Positions 40,425 to 48,891 of a stretch of DNA of 64,000 bases are shown here, one piece after another. The DNA is from Chitinophaga nivalis. Lineage in GTDB: Bacteria; Bacteroidota; Bacteroidia; Chitinophagales; Chitinophagaceae. Every line of letters starts with the position of its first letter. Within the stretch, counting starts at the first letter, position 1. The translations under genes were made by a program, and so were the position numbers. The notes beneath the pieces were generated by a model. That model was not told the origin of the DNA and made no database searches. It saw only the letters and a program-made list of their open reading frames with translations. Where the stretch lies: NCBI RefSeq assembly GCF_025989125.1, contig NZ_JAPDNR010000001.1, forward strand, positions 3,330,301-3,394,300, given 5' to 3'.

Positions 40425-41867
40425 TTATTTGTTAGAGTGTCCGGTATTTACAGCTTCTTTTGTTTCCGGGGCTGTGATGATGGCCGGATCTTCCTGCATA
40501 ACAACGTACTGGTACTTGAGATAACTTTCCAGTTTATATTTCCACTCAGAACATTGCGGCGTCACATTGTTGATGGCTTCATGTGAGCAGGAAATTTTAT
40601 CACATACCGGCAGGAACTTACAATTCCGGCAAACATCGTTATGGGTATACCTGTTGAAGGCGGTATAAGGCGCAAAATGAGCAGGGTTATAATCCTGGAA
40701 AACAGAGCTGGGCGCAACTGATTCATCATGTATGGTTTCCCAGCATTTGTGGATATTACCATTAGGATCTACCACCAGGCTGATAGGAGAGGCCCAGGTG
40801 GGGCAGGTAGACTGGTAAACCGGCAGGTCCCACTTTAATTTGGCCTTGCGTATATTGTTTTGATCAGCCCATGTATTGAACCGCCGGAGTTGATTCAGGC
40901 GGAGATTTTGTTTGAACTCAAAATACTCATCTGCGAATAACCTTTTTTCCTGTTCTTCTTCCGCGATTTCCAATTCTTCATAAGATCTCAACCAGGCAGG
41001 ATAAAGGTTTACCTGTTTGTATTTCTGTGGCCAGATGCCATATTCATAAAGGTCATCCAGTAAGGTATCAATAGAGGCGGCTACTTCCTTGTCTACATTC
41101 AGCCGGATGGTGACAAAGATGCCTTCCGGTATTTTAGAGAGGTTCCGGATTATCCGGAAATAGTTTTCCGCCAGTTTCTGTTTCAACGGTCGTTTCCGGT
41201 CATGTACTTCCCGGGCGCCATCGATGGTTACCTGAATCGTACCGACTTTATTGTCGATCAGCATCTGTACATTCTCTTCTGTCAGGTAAATGCCGTTGGT
41301 AATAATTTTAGCCGTATAGGTCAGTTGGTAGGTCGCTGATAGTTGCAGTAAATCTTTTGAGAGGGTAACAATGGCTGCTACGTTGATGAGCGGCTCACCG
41401 CCGTACCAGGTAATGTCCAGGGTGTGTATATCTTTGCCTGATTTGGTGATGATCTGTTCGATGTAAACGCCGATTTGTCTTTTTACCTTTTCATCCTTCA
41501 GGGTATGATTGGGTTTGACAAATTCAAAGCAATAGGCGCAACCCATATTACAGGTGATCGTAGTACCAATCGTCAGGTAAATGGTGCCGGTATCCCTGAA
41601 CTGGTTGGATGCCGTATGTTTGTCCAGCAGGGAGATGATATCTACTTCCCGGTTCAGGAGATATTCTTTTTCTGTGAGATAGTCGTAGAGGTGTTCAATG
41701 CCCTGGCAGTCGGTGGCAGAAAAATGATTAAGGGTCATTAGTTCAGATAAGATAATACCCTCTTGTTTGTTTAATACCATCATGCCTCCACTTAACGTAT
41801 TAAACAACAAAAATTCATCGTATTCATCAACGTACATCAAAACGTTGTAAGGGTTAGGTTTTAACAT
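40425..41867 (-). CDS. Radical SAM/SPASM peptide maturase
   Basis: 480 aa. N-terminal 90 residues (VLMYVDEYDEFLLFNTLSGG) match the leader-recognition-like region of many SPASM maturases. The [4Fe-4S]-SAM motif CNMGCAYC has C106, C110 and C113. The SPASM domain near residues 350-445 has seven cysteines (CPTW, HKCWE, VCRNC, PVCDK, ISCSH, PQCSEW) for two auxiliary clusters, as in enzymes making thioether, C-C or ether crosslinks or epimerisations in RiPPs. The ITWYGGEPL motif fits SAM binding. Only 98 bases separate it from the precursor gene. Which bond it makes cannot be told from sequence; the precursor's single Cys makes multi-thioether chemistry unlikely. Confidence 0.93.
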   Translation of the reverse strand: MLKPNPYNVLMYVDEYDEFLLFNTLSGGMMVLNKQEGIILSELMTLNHFSATDCQGIEHLYDYLTEKEYLLNREVDIISLLDKHTASNQFRDTGTIYLTIGTTITCNMGCAYCFEFVKPNHTLKDEKVKRQIGVYIEQIITKSGKDIHTLDITWYGGEPLINVAAIVTLSKDLLQLSATYQLTYTAKIITNGIYLTEENVQMLIDNKVGTIQVTIDGAREVHDRKRPLKQKLAENYFRIIRNLSKIPEGIFVTIRLNVDKEVAASIDTLLDDLYEYGIWPQKYKQVNLYPAWLRSYEELEIAEEEQEKRLFADEYFEFKQNLRLNQLRRFNTWADQNNIRKAKLKWDLPVYQSTCPTWASPISLVVDPNGNIHKCWETIHDESVAPSSVFQDYNPAHFAPYTAFNRYTHNDVCRNCKFLPVCDKISCSHEAINNVTPQCSEWKYKLESYLKYQYVVMQEDPAIITAPETKEAVNTGHSNK

Positions 41868-41914
41868 AAGGAGAATATTATGTTATTGAAAATGTACAAA
41901 CAAAAAAGAAGGAT

Positions 41915-41950
41915 AAAGGAATTAGGTTAGCAGGCTAACCTAATTCCTTT
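41915..41950 (-). terminator. Hairpin between precursor and maturase genes (attenuating terminator)
   Basis: Perfect 16-bp stem (AAAGGAATTAGGTTAG / CTAACCTAATTCCTTT) with a 4-base loop, 15 bases after the precursor stop and 48 before the maturase start. In the transcribed direction it is followed by a CTTCTTTTTTG stretch. Such partial terminators often keep precursor mRNA in excess over modification genes. Confidence 0.85.
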
Positions 41951-41965
41951 TTGTGGAAGAGGAAA

Positions 41966-42142
41966 TTAAAACAGGATATCATTTTCCTCAATAACATCAC
42001 CAGAAGTTCTGGCAGTGTTAACACCACCGCTCTGGGAATAAGTACATAAGGTTTCAACTTCTTTTGCTAATCTAGCTTCGGTAACAGTTGCTTTCAGCAG
42101 TTCTTTCTGTTGCAGTTCTGATTTTAATTGATCTTTTTTCAT
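41966..42142 (-). CDS. RiPP precursor peptide (58 aa)
   Basis: Too short for usual ORF cut-offs; I read it directly from the minus strand. It starts MKKDQLKSELQQKELLKATV, a charged, helix-prone leader to about residue 32 with one Cys (C33) and a Tyr at 35. A double glycine (G39-G40, SQSGG) precedes the putative 18-residue core VNTARTSGDVIEENDILF, then TAA. The segment 34-49 is rich in Ser, Thr, Gly and Asn, giving hydroxylation or glycosylation sites. It starts 34 bases after the S41 peptidase stop and is followed by a strong hairpin, then the radical SAM gene: classic precursor placement. No second copy was found. Cleavage after GG is inference; the real core could begin at C33. Confidence 0.85.
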   Translation of the reverse strand: MKKDQLKSELQQKELLKATVTEARLAKEVETLCTYSQSGGVNTARTSGDVIEENDILF

Positions 42143-42176
42143 GTTTCAGATGTTTAGAGTTAATAAATTGGTATGT

Positions 42177-44003
42177 CTATTTCGAAATAGCGATGTGGAG
42201 TACCTTATCATTGTAAGGCTGGAGGTCCTGTACCGACTCAATGCTGACGCGCACATCGGGTGTTAATCCCGTTCCTTCAATAGAGGACCTGTTGAATTGT
42301 ATTTTGATCGTATTCATACTGTTGGTAACAATGCTGACCTGATCCCGTGGTAGTCTTATTTCCTGTGTAAAGGCCAATGCTCCCCGGGTAGCTTCCTTCC
42401 CTACAATTTTTACGTGTGGGTAGCTTGATTTTAAAACCTTGGCCAGCAATTCTGCCACACATACGGTATTGTTATCTACCAGTATAATGATGGCGCCATC
42501 CTGCCGGTAAGCTGCTTTATTGCCTGGTATGGAAACCCGCACGGAATCTATCTGGCCACTGGTATTATTGATCGTGTTGAAATAGGTGAAAGGCTTCTTT
42601 ACAAAGCAGGAGGCAAACTGTGCTGCTGCAAAAAAATCACCCCCACCATTGCCCCGTAAATCCAGGATGAGTTTTTTCCGGAGATTGATACTGTCTATTC
42701 TGTTCAGAAAATTTACCGGCAACTCTGCTGATATCTGATTGACTTTATAATAGATAGTAGAATCATTGATGACTTTGTAGTCGTAATCCAATGGCTTGTA
42801 GGATTTGGCAATCGTATAGTTTTGCTTAATCCGGTATCCGATGGTATAGATGCTGTCATTTGGAAGGCGCAACCGGAGCCATACGGAATCATTGATTTTA
42901 TTTCTCAGCCATTCATCTGCTTTTTTATCACTGATCTGCGCTGTTAACATTGAATGGTTGATACTGATGATTTCTGTACCCAGCGGTATTTTGTCGGATA
43001 ATTCGTTGTCCACAACCGCCGCAATAAAGTGTTTGCCATGGATACGGTAGGTGTATACGGGCGTCCGGCGGATTTCAGGATGACACTTGGATCTGATCAG
43101 GAAATGTGGGTCCTGTATCCGGCGGAGTAAAAAATTATTGAGCGTATCTACCAGTTCACACACGCTGGCGGATTGATATTTTTTCAACAGCGCTGTCGCA
43201 TCTTGCAGGATATTTTTTTTGTTTAGTTTTCTTTCCTGATAGAAAGGATAATGCTGTAGTAACGACTGCATAATTTCGCTCACCAGTTGCTGCGTGGATT
43301 TAATACTATCTTCAATCAACAGCGTACCTTTGAAGTCTTCTTCGTATTCATTTGCGGGAAAGTGAGCATACACATCATACGCGTCAAACCTGCTGCGGGC
43401 GGATTTTTCAGTCAATAAGGCATTGGCAAAAGGCCTTTGTTGAAAGTAGGTAGCCGGCGAACTTTTTTTCTCATATTGAATATCACTGATCCAGATTTCT
43501 CCCGCAATCAACTGACTGGGTCTGCTACTGTCTTTCGGCTCATAGTCGATGAGCATCGTGCATTTATCTCCTGCAGGTATTGGTTTTATTTTGTCAAAGG
43601 ACTGTGTCAGTGGGGCTTGTATACCATCTCCCCGTAAGGATATTTCCTTAATGAGCACTGTGTCCTGGTGCGTGCGTAGCAAGAATTTTATTCTGCTGAT
43701 ATTTTCCGTTTTATACCTCGTGAAAAACACCATGTTGCGGGAAGTATCCGTGCGATAGCTGTTGGTAACAGGAAATACACTGTTGTCAGTTACCAATACA
43801 CCATGCTGTAGGAGCGGATGTTCGCCGTATGAAGGAAAATAACTGCTGACTTTATTGAGGTGTTGTTGTTGCCATAAAGAAAATACAGTATCTGCCTTCT
43901 GTACATAATAGTAGGCGATCGTCTGACTATTTCCTTTGTTGGGAAACAGCCCCCAAAGTAACAGTAATAGCCTTATGCAGTGTTTTTTACTAAGCAAATA
44001 CAT
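42177..44003 (-). CDS. S41-like peptidase with Ser-to-Cys nucleophile
   Basis: 608 aa, first gene of the operon. Signal peptide MYLLSKKHCIRLLLLLWG suggests a periplasmic or secreted protein. The C-terminal half has the S41 (C-terminal processing peptidase, tail-specific) core: LDLRGNGGGDFF near residue 448 and VGKEATRGALAF near 535. At the nucleophile, where S41 enzymes read NTASAAE, this reads NTVCVAE; codon 515 is TGT (bases 42461-42459), so Ser is Cys. It could be a Cys peptidase or a non-catalytic binder. The N-terminal half is beta-rich and unrecognised. Likely role is periplasmic trimming of the exported peptide. Confidence 0.88.
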   Translation of the reverse strand: MYLLSKKHCIRLLLLLWGLFPNKGNSQTIAYYYVQKADTVFSLWQQQHLNKVSSYFPSYGEHPLLQHGVLVTDNSVFPVTNSYRTDTSRNMVFFTRYKTENISRIKFLLRTHQDTVLIKEISLRGDGIQAPLTQSFDKIKPIPAGDKCTMLIDYEPKDSSRPSQLIAGEIWISDIQYEKKSSPATYFQQRPFANALLTEKSARSRFDAYDVYAHFPANEYEEDFKGTLLIEDSIKSTQQLVSEIMQSLLQHYPFYQERKLNKKNILQDATALLKKYQSASVCELVDTLNNFLLRRIQDPHFLIRSKCHPEIRRTPVYTYRIHGKHFIAAVVDNELSDKIPLGTEIISINHSMLTAQISDKKADEWLRNKINDSVWLRLRLPNDSIYTIGYRIKQNYTIAKSYKPLDYDYKVINDSTIYYKVNQISAELPVNFLNRIDSINLRKKLILDLRGNGGGDFFAAAQFASCFVKKPFTYFNTINNTSGQIDSVRVSIPGNKAAYRQDGAIIILVDNNTVCVAELLAKVLKSSYPHVKIVGKEATRGALAFTQEIRLPRDQVSIVTNSMNTIKIQFNRSSIEGTGLTPDVRVSIESVQDLQPYNDKVLHIAISK

Positions 44004-45109
44004 GTTGTTGTCGTTGATGTTCGGATAATACTATCCCTTCCCGTATAGCAGCTATACAGATATGGGTGATCGTACTTATTTTATAGGACACAGTTTCTCC
44101 ACCTGGGCATTTTTAATATGCCGCTGACAAATTTATTCAGACAGGATATCCGATAAGATCCATAGCAGCTATATCCCTGGCTGTTTTGCAAAGGTGTATG
44201 CCATACAGATACTATAGGAACAACATCCGCATAATACTTGCTGATGGGATGAGGTACCGTTCTTAGATGTCCGGGAAGAAAAAAAAATATAAATAAAGTT
44301 ACTCAAACTGTCTACCAGCTGATCGCACAGGTTGCCTGACTATTAAGGGTATTTTACACGATGAAACTACATTTCATAACTATCATGGGTTAAATTTTCG
44401 GATAAGAAAATCTTTTATGCTTGATAATTGTACTGGGTCTGATTTTTAGGTTAATACTCTTTGGGTTGTTGGGCTTGTTAAATTCTGATTCTACTTGATT
44501 TGCCTTGACACGAGTTATTGTTACACGAGTTAATACTGTTACTTACAATAAGGTATAAGTGATTAGACTTTAGTTGACTTTTTCATAATTCACTTATCAT
44601 ACCATTATAAACGGGAATTATAGTAAAGAGCTTTATTTATAATTAAATGATGATGTATCAATATTAATAAATAAAAATAAAAAAAACAAGAGCCGGAGAA
44701 ATAAATTTATATTTTTTTGAGATGATTTTTTAAATAATCGCTGGAAATATAATAGCAGCAAGTGTTTTAGGATTTTATTTTTTTTGAAATGGTAGTTAGT
44801 ACTGCTTATATATCCAACATGTCTTGTGAGGGGCTACTGATTTTTTGATCGTTATATGGACTGTTATCGTTAGTGATCAGGTATTTACGACCTATTTGTA
44901 TTCGGCTGAAATGCCCTGTGGTGAGGTATTGTAGTATATTATATAGTAAGTGCTTTTCGGGGATGGATGATTGGCGGAATGGAAAGAGCAGTGTCCGATT
45001 TCGAACACTGCTCTTTCCGTTATTAGAGATGCAGGTAGGGGGCCATCCTGCAGAAGTCTTTGTCAGCAGGACTTCCCATCTATGGGTGTTTTATTTTTTG
45101 TCGTCGCCG
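44004..45109. other. AT-rich intergenic region, RiPP operon promoter side
   Basis: 1.1 kb without a credible gene. It holds the promoter for the S41-headed operon (minus strand). A direct repeat of ACACGAGTTA occurs around 44510-44545. Base composition is clearly richer in A/T than the flanks (44400-44800). I could not place a convincing promoter. Confidence 0.6.
44981..45018 (-). terminator. Hairpin downstream of the acyltransferase gene
   Basis: Perfect 14-bp stem (GGAAAGAGCAGTGT / ACACTGCTCTTTCC), 10-base loop, about 90 bases past the stop of the minus-strand acyltransferase. No strong U-tract follows in that direction, so termination is likely but not certain. Confidence 0.6.
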
Positions 45110-46234
45110 TTACTTTTTTAACCACCTCTTTTGCAGATATTTTCGCACGGGTATATCAAATGCGATCATCGCTGCATAGGCAAATCCTATCAACAGCAGG
45201 GTACCTGTTATAATTATAACAGTAAGCTGTGTGGTGTTCGGATGGTGGCTGTTGTAATAGTTGGAGAATATCCAGATGACGGCATAATGGGTCATGTAGA
45301 TGGGGTAGGAGATCTTCCCTGAAAACTCGCATATGTTTTTTAATCCCGGCGTAAGTATCGCGCCGGCACCCAGGGAAATGAGCAGCGGGAAATAACAGAG
45401 GACTACTAATAACTCGGCCAGCCAGTTATAGGCGCCATAAGGCATCATAAAAGCCATTAATAATAATACCGTTAAACCTACAAAGCCCAGTTTGTTTTTG
45501 ATGATCAGATTAAAACGGAATATCAGCAGCCCCGCGAGGAACGAATAAAAAATACGGGCGCCTCCATCCGGGAAGCTCTCTTTTCCCCAGCCGCCCATTA
45601 CATTGCCGGCGCGATAAGCTACTGCGCTAAGGATGGCTGCCGCACATATTGTCAGCCCCACCAGCCATCGCCGGCTGATTTTAACCAGTACAAATGCATA
45701 TACGATATTGGCTACATACTCCCAGAAGAGCGACCAGGCAGGAGCATTTAAAGAGAACAGATTAAAACTACGTTCAGGCATGACGGGAAAAGGGATCATT
45801 AATGCCGATGCTAAAAAAAGTAATAATACTTTTCCCCCACTGTATAACGTCGCCTGATCACCAAAAGGGTCAAAGAGAAAAGCCAGTAATCCCAGCACGG
45901 AACCCAGGATGACAAGGGGATGTAAGCGGATAATCCTGGATTTGAAAAATGCCGTAAGGCCCATTTGGCCCATGCGCTGATCGTAAGCGTATCCGATGAC
46001 GAATCCGGATAAACAGAAAAAGAAGTCTACTGCCAGAAAACCATGGCCGACAAAATTTTTGCTGGGCTCATACACCATCTCCATAAAATGGAAAACCACC
46101 ACGGTCAATGCCGCGATACCTCTTAAGCCGTCGAGAATTTCAAAATGTTGTTTGGTCTTTAACGGATCTGGTTGGAATAGTTGCTTGTTCACTGCTGCCT
46201 TAAAATTACGTACTGAAATGGCGGCAAGATACAA
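45110..46234 (-). CDS. Acyltransferase-3 (OafA/YrhL-type) membrane protein
   Basis: 374 aa with about ten hydrophobic segments. Motif FEILDGLRGIAALTVVVFHF with the membrane-embedded catalytic-type His, then FFFCLSGFVIGYAY and RIIRLHPLVILG, are hallmarks of acyltransferase family 3, which O-acylates sugars of surface polysaccharides, peptidoglycan or antibiotics from acyl-CoA. It lies upstream of the RiPP operon on the same strand but 1.1 kb and a hairpin apart, so co-transcription is doubtful; acylation of a glycosylated peptide is only a possibility. Confidence 0.92.
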   Translation of the reverse strand: MYLAAISVRNFKAAVNKQLFQPDPLKTKQHFEILDGLRGIAALTVVVFHFMEMVYEPSKNFVGHGFLAVDFFFCLSGFVIGYAYDQRMGQMGLTAFFKSRIIRLHPLVILGSVLGLLAFLFDPFGDQATLYSGGKVLLLFLASALMIPFPVMPERSFNLFSLNAPAWSLFWEYVANIVYAFVLVKISRRWLVGLTICAAAILSAVAYRAGNVMGGWGKESFPDGGARIFYSFLAGLLIFRFNLIIKNKLGFVGLTVLLLMAFMMPYGAYNWLAELLVVLCYFPLLISLGAGAILTPGLKNICEFSGKISYPIYMTHYAVIWIFSNYYNSHHPNTTQLTVIIITGTLLLIGFAYAAMIAFDIPVRKYLQKRWLKK

Positions 46235-46505
46235 GGAAGATTTTAATCTTTCACTACGGATAGAGGAATAAGCCTACGGTTAAACCGTCATGGTATGGGG
46301 GCCTCACGTGTCGGGCAAAAAATCCGGTGAAATGGCAGGGATTCGTAAACCCTGGCTGGTAGCCTGCCTCCGGTGTATAAAGCTGCCGGTCTTTGATAAG
46401 ATAAACCGCTTTTTTCATACGCAACGATGGATGGTAATGCCGGATGTAGCTATCCACGTCCTGCCTGGTCCGGATGGAGTAGGATACCTGTCTGCATGGG
46501 GGCAT

Positions 46506-46868
46506 TTAATCGGTGTGTAGTATCTGTTCTCTGTTTTGTTTCCCCCATGCCGCTAAAGCCTCGATGACCGGTTGCAGTGACACGCCTAACCCGGAAAGGG
46601 TATAGCCAGGTACATTGTTTTCGGCCTGCGGGCCTGTTTTTTCAATGATGCCGTCAGCTACCAGCTCCTGGAGCTGTAAGGCCAGGATCCGGTCTGTAAT
46701 GCCCGGAATAGCGGTTTTAAGTGCAGAAAACCGGGTGACTCCCTGCAGGATATGTCCCAGTATGGTAATTTTCCACCGGCCGCTGAGCAGGGATAAGGTG
46801 AGCGCTCCATCACATAAACCATGCAGCAGCTGCTGGTTTTCAAAGTTGGTGGATGACTGTTTTCGCAT
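46506..46868 (-). CDS. HxlR family winged-helix regulator
   Basis: 120 aa. DGALTLSLLSGRWKITILGHI is the HxlR first-helix signature and RFSALKTAIPGITDRILALQ the recognition-helix region; YTLSGLG and the following helix give dimerisation. It carries Cys at about residue 19, though the usual redox Cys of YodB/HypR-type sensors sits nearer the N-terminus, so redox sensing is open. It is divergent from the esterase gene with an 86-base shared upstream region holding a palindrome at 46872, the usual layout for a regulator controlling its neighbour. Confidence 0.9.
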   Translation of the reverse strand: MRKQSSTNFENQQLLHGLCDGALTLSLLSGRWKITILGHILQGVTRFSALKTAIPGITDRILALQLQELVADGIIEKTGPQAENNVPGYTLSGLGVSLQPVIEALAAWGKQNREQILHTD

Positions 46869-46871
46869 GCA

Positions 46872-46885
46872 TTACAATTTTGTAA
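46872..46885. promoter_or_regulatory. Perfect palindrome, candidate HxlR operator
   Basis: TTACAATTTTGTAA, a 14-base perfect inverted repeat 4 bases upstream of the HxlR start codon and inside the divergent intergenic region. Position fits autoregulation. Confidence 0.45.
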
Positions 46886-46886
46886 G

Positions 46887-46920
46887 TTGATGATCTGTGT
46901 CACTTGCGTATTTACTTTCG
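46887..46920 (+). promoter_or_regulatory. Candidate Bacteroidota promoter for the esterase
   Basis: TTG at 46887-46889 and TACTTTCG at 46913-46920 resemble the TTTG / TAnnTTTG pair of Bacteroidota primary sigma factor promoters, 23 bases apart, with the coding start 34 bases further on. One mismatch in the -7 box. Confidence 0.35.
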
Positions 46921-46954
46921 CCCTGTAAAATTATCACTTTAAAAAAGAGTAACA

Positions 46955-47929
46955 ATGAAATTCAGTCTGGAGCCCCATGTGGAAGTAAAAGCGGTGTTGG
47001 ATGATATCATGCGTCAACAGTCATTTGATATAGATTTTGATAACCTGGATACCTTCCGTGCCAACTGGAATCAGTTGGTGCTGGCGGGTATACAGCAGCC
47101 TACGCCGTACGATGAACAGGTACGTGCAACAGACCGGCTGATCCCGGCAGACCACCCCGGCGGGCATATACGGTTGCGTATCTATTCCCCTGCCACCATC
47201 ACCGAACCGGTACCAGCCTTGTATTGGATACATGGCGGCGGCTTAATAATAGGTATTCCGGAACAGGATGAAGGATTCCTGAAATCTGTGGTAGCCACGC
47301 TGGGATGTGTGGTGGTAGCGGTAGATTACCGCCTCGCCCCGGAACATCCCTATCCGGCTGCGTTGGAAGATTGTTATGACGGGTTGCTGTGGGTAGCCGC
47401 CCATGCAAAAGAGTTGGGAATAGATGCCGCCCGGCTGGCGATTGGCGGCAACAGTGCCGGCGCCGGACTGGCTGCTGCCACCACCTTGCTGGCACGGGAT
47501 AAAAACGGCCCGGCCCTGATACACCAGTCATTGGCTTATCCGATGCTGGATTACAGAAGTATCACGCATTCCAGTTATGAAATCACCGACCTGGGTATCT
47601 GGGACCGGGATATCAACCAACGGGCATGGAATGCCTACCTGGGCAGTTTATCAGCGGCAGGCGCCGGTCTTCCTTATTATGCAGCTCCTGCTGTGGCCAG
47701 TGATTTAAGTGGTTTGCCGCCGGCTTTTATGGCCGTAGGCTCCCTGGATCTCTTCCGCGATGAAGATATCCAGTATGCCCAACAGCTGATGGCTGCCGGG
47801 GTGTCTACAGAACTATATTTTCAGGCAGGTGTACCGCATTGTTTTGACCTGGCGGCTGAAACCAATGTCGTTAAAAAATATCTGCAAGCCCGGATACAGG
47901 CATTGGGCGCCGCTTTTATGTATAATTAG
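46955..47929 (+). CDS. HSL-type alpha/beta hydrolase (esterase)
   Basis: 324 aa, cytoplasmic. HGGG (YWIHGGGLIIG) oxyanion hole, GNSAG nucleophile elbow, Asp in VGSLDLFRDED and His in GVPHCFDL complete the hormone-sensitive-lipase family pattern. Such enzymes hydrolyse short-chain or aryl esters and are often induced by an adjacent HxlR or TetR regulator. The gene is divergent from hxlR-like 46506-46868 and ends 14 bases from the convergent terpene synthase with no hairpin between. Confidence 0.93.
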   Translation: MKFSLEPHVEVKAVLDDIMRQQSFDIDFDNLDTFRANWNQLVLAGIQQPTPYDEQVRATDRLIPADHPGGHIRLRIYSPATITEPVPALYWIHGGGLIIGIPEQDEGFLKSVVATLGCVVVAVDYRLAPEHPYPAALEDCYDGLLWVAAHAKELGIDAARLAIGGNSAGAGLAAATTLLARDKNGPALIHQSLAYPMLDYRSITHSSYEITDLGIWDRDINQRAWNAYLGSLSAAGAGLPYYAAPAVASDLSGLPPAFMAVGSLDLFRDEDIQYAQQLMAAGVSTELYFQAGVPHCFDLAAETNVVKKYLQARIQALGAAFMYN

Positions 47930-47943
47930 CACAAAACAGGATT

Positions 47944-48891
47944 TTATTGATGGGGTGTGGTAGAAAAGGGATTCATCTGGTAACGTTTCGTATAGCTGTA
48001 CCAGTTAAGATGACCGGAAATCACCCATTTCAATCCTTGTATATAGTTTTCCACCAGCGATTGCTGGTCGCCGAAATCAGGTAACCGGTTCAGTACCGAC
48101 TTGAACTCCAGGATCACCTCGTTGTATTGCCGGATCGTCGCCGCCAGTGCTTCTTCCCGGGAGTATTGACAGGTATGCTGGAGTACAAAAATGAGATTGG
48201 TTGTTTCCAGATTTTCTTCTTTCGCAAAGGAAAAATAATCATTGGTCCAGCCGGTGGCCTTGTTGGCCAGTATGGTTAAACGACTGATGTCCGGATGATG
48301 CAGCAACGCATCCGGCATCAGTTGTGCTGCCGCTACCTGTGCCAGGTCTATCAGCGTGAAGGAGGCCGTGGATTGTAGCCGGAGGGCTAAATAAGTGTCA
48401 AGAGACGGATAGGTAAGCGATGGGTTATAATTGTATCCCCGCTCTATGGCTATTGACGTGAAAAAATCGCTCATATGCTGAATAAACCGCTCTTGCCAGG
48501 CTGCATCCACATAGGGTACCAGTTCTTGCTGGAGTATTGCCAGCTGCTGCATAATGGGATGGTCCAAGGAGGAGGCGCCCCGTAATATCCGGATAGCTTC
48601 CTCGGATGATGCCTGAATGGCAGCGGGAGGCATGGGACCAAAAAAATCATCGTGCATGAAAATCCAGAGGATATACCTGCTGAACATCATCAACTGGGCT
48701 GCCGTACACTGTGGATACAAGCCTGCGGTAAGTATGCCAAAAGCGGCATGCCTGTATTTTTCGAGAAAAGACGGAGGGAGACCAGTCATAGCGTTTATCC
48801 ATTCCTGTACTTGTTGTTCGGCATCCGCAGCCAGTGGATGCAGTTTTGGAGGGCAAATCTCCTGCAGGAGTGCTGTTATGGGAAGATCCAT
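47944..48891 (-). CDS. Class I terpene synthase
   Basis: 315 aa, alpha-helical. The first Mg-binding motif is HDDFFGP (a DDxxD variant) near residue 80; the second, NDYFSFAKEE near residue 217, matches NSE (NDxxSxxKE). An RY pair near the C-terminus (KRYQMN) fits the product-sensing/diphosphate region. These give a sesqui- or diterpene cyclase acting on FPP or GGPP. No prenyltransferase or P450 lies adjacent; the nearest P450 is 14 kb away, so the terpene is probably released unmodified as a volatile or finished elsewhere. Confidence 0.9.
   Translation of the reverse strand: MDLPITALLQEICPPKLHPLAADAEQQVQEWINAMTGLPPSFLEKYRHAAFGILTAGLYPQCTAAQLMMFSRYILWIFMHDDFFGPMPPAAIQASSEEAIRILRGASSLDHPIMQQLAILQQELVPYVDAAWQERFIQHMSDFFTSIAIERGYNYNPSLTYPSLDTYLALRLQSTASFTLIDLAQVAAAQLMPDALLHHPDISRLTILANKATGWTNDYFSFAKEENLETTNLIFVLQHTCQYSREEALAATIRQYNEVILEFKSVLNRLPDFGDQQSLVENYIQGLKWVISGHLNWYSYTKRYQMNPFSTTPHQ

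Noticed and set aside
28313..44003. Lanthipeptide or grasp-with-spasm assignment for the RiPP operon
   Set aside because: No LanB, LanC, LanM or ATP-grasp gene is present, and the precursor has a single Cys.
46254..46505. 83-codon minus-strand frame and an overlapping plus-strand frame between the acyltransferase and the HxlR gene
   Set aside because: Neither has family features or a good start, and they overlap each other; probably non-coding, though a gene remnant cannot be excluded.
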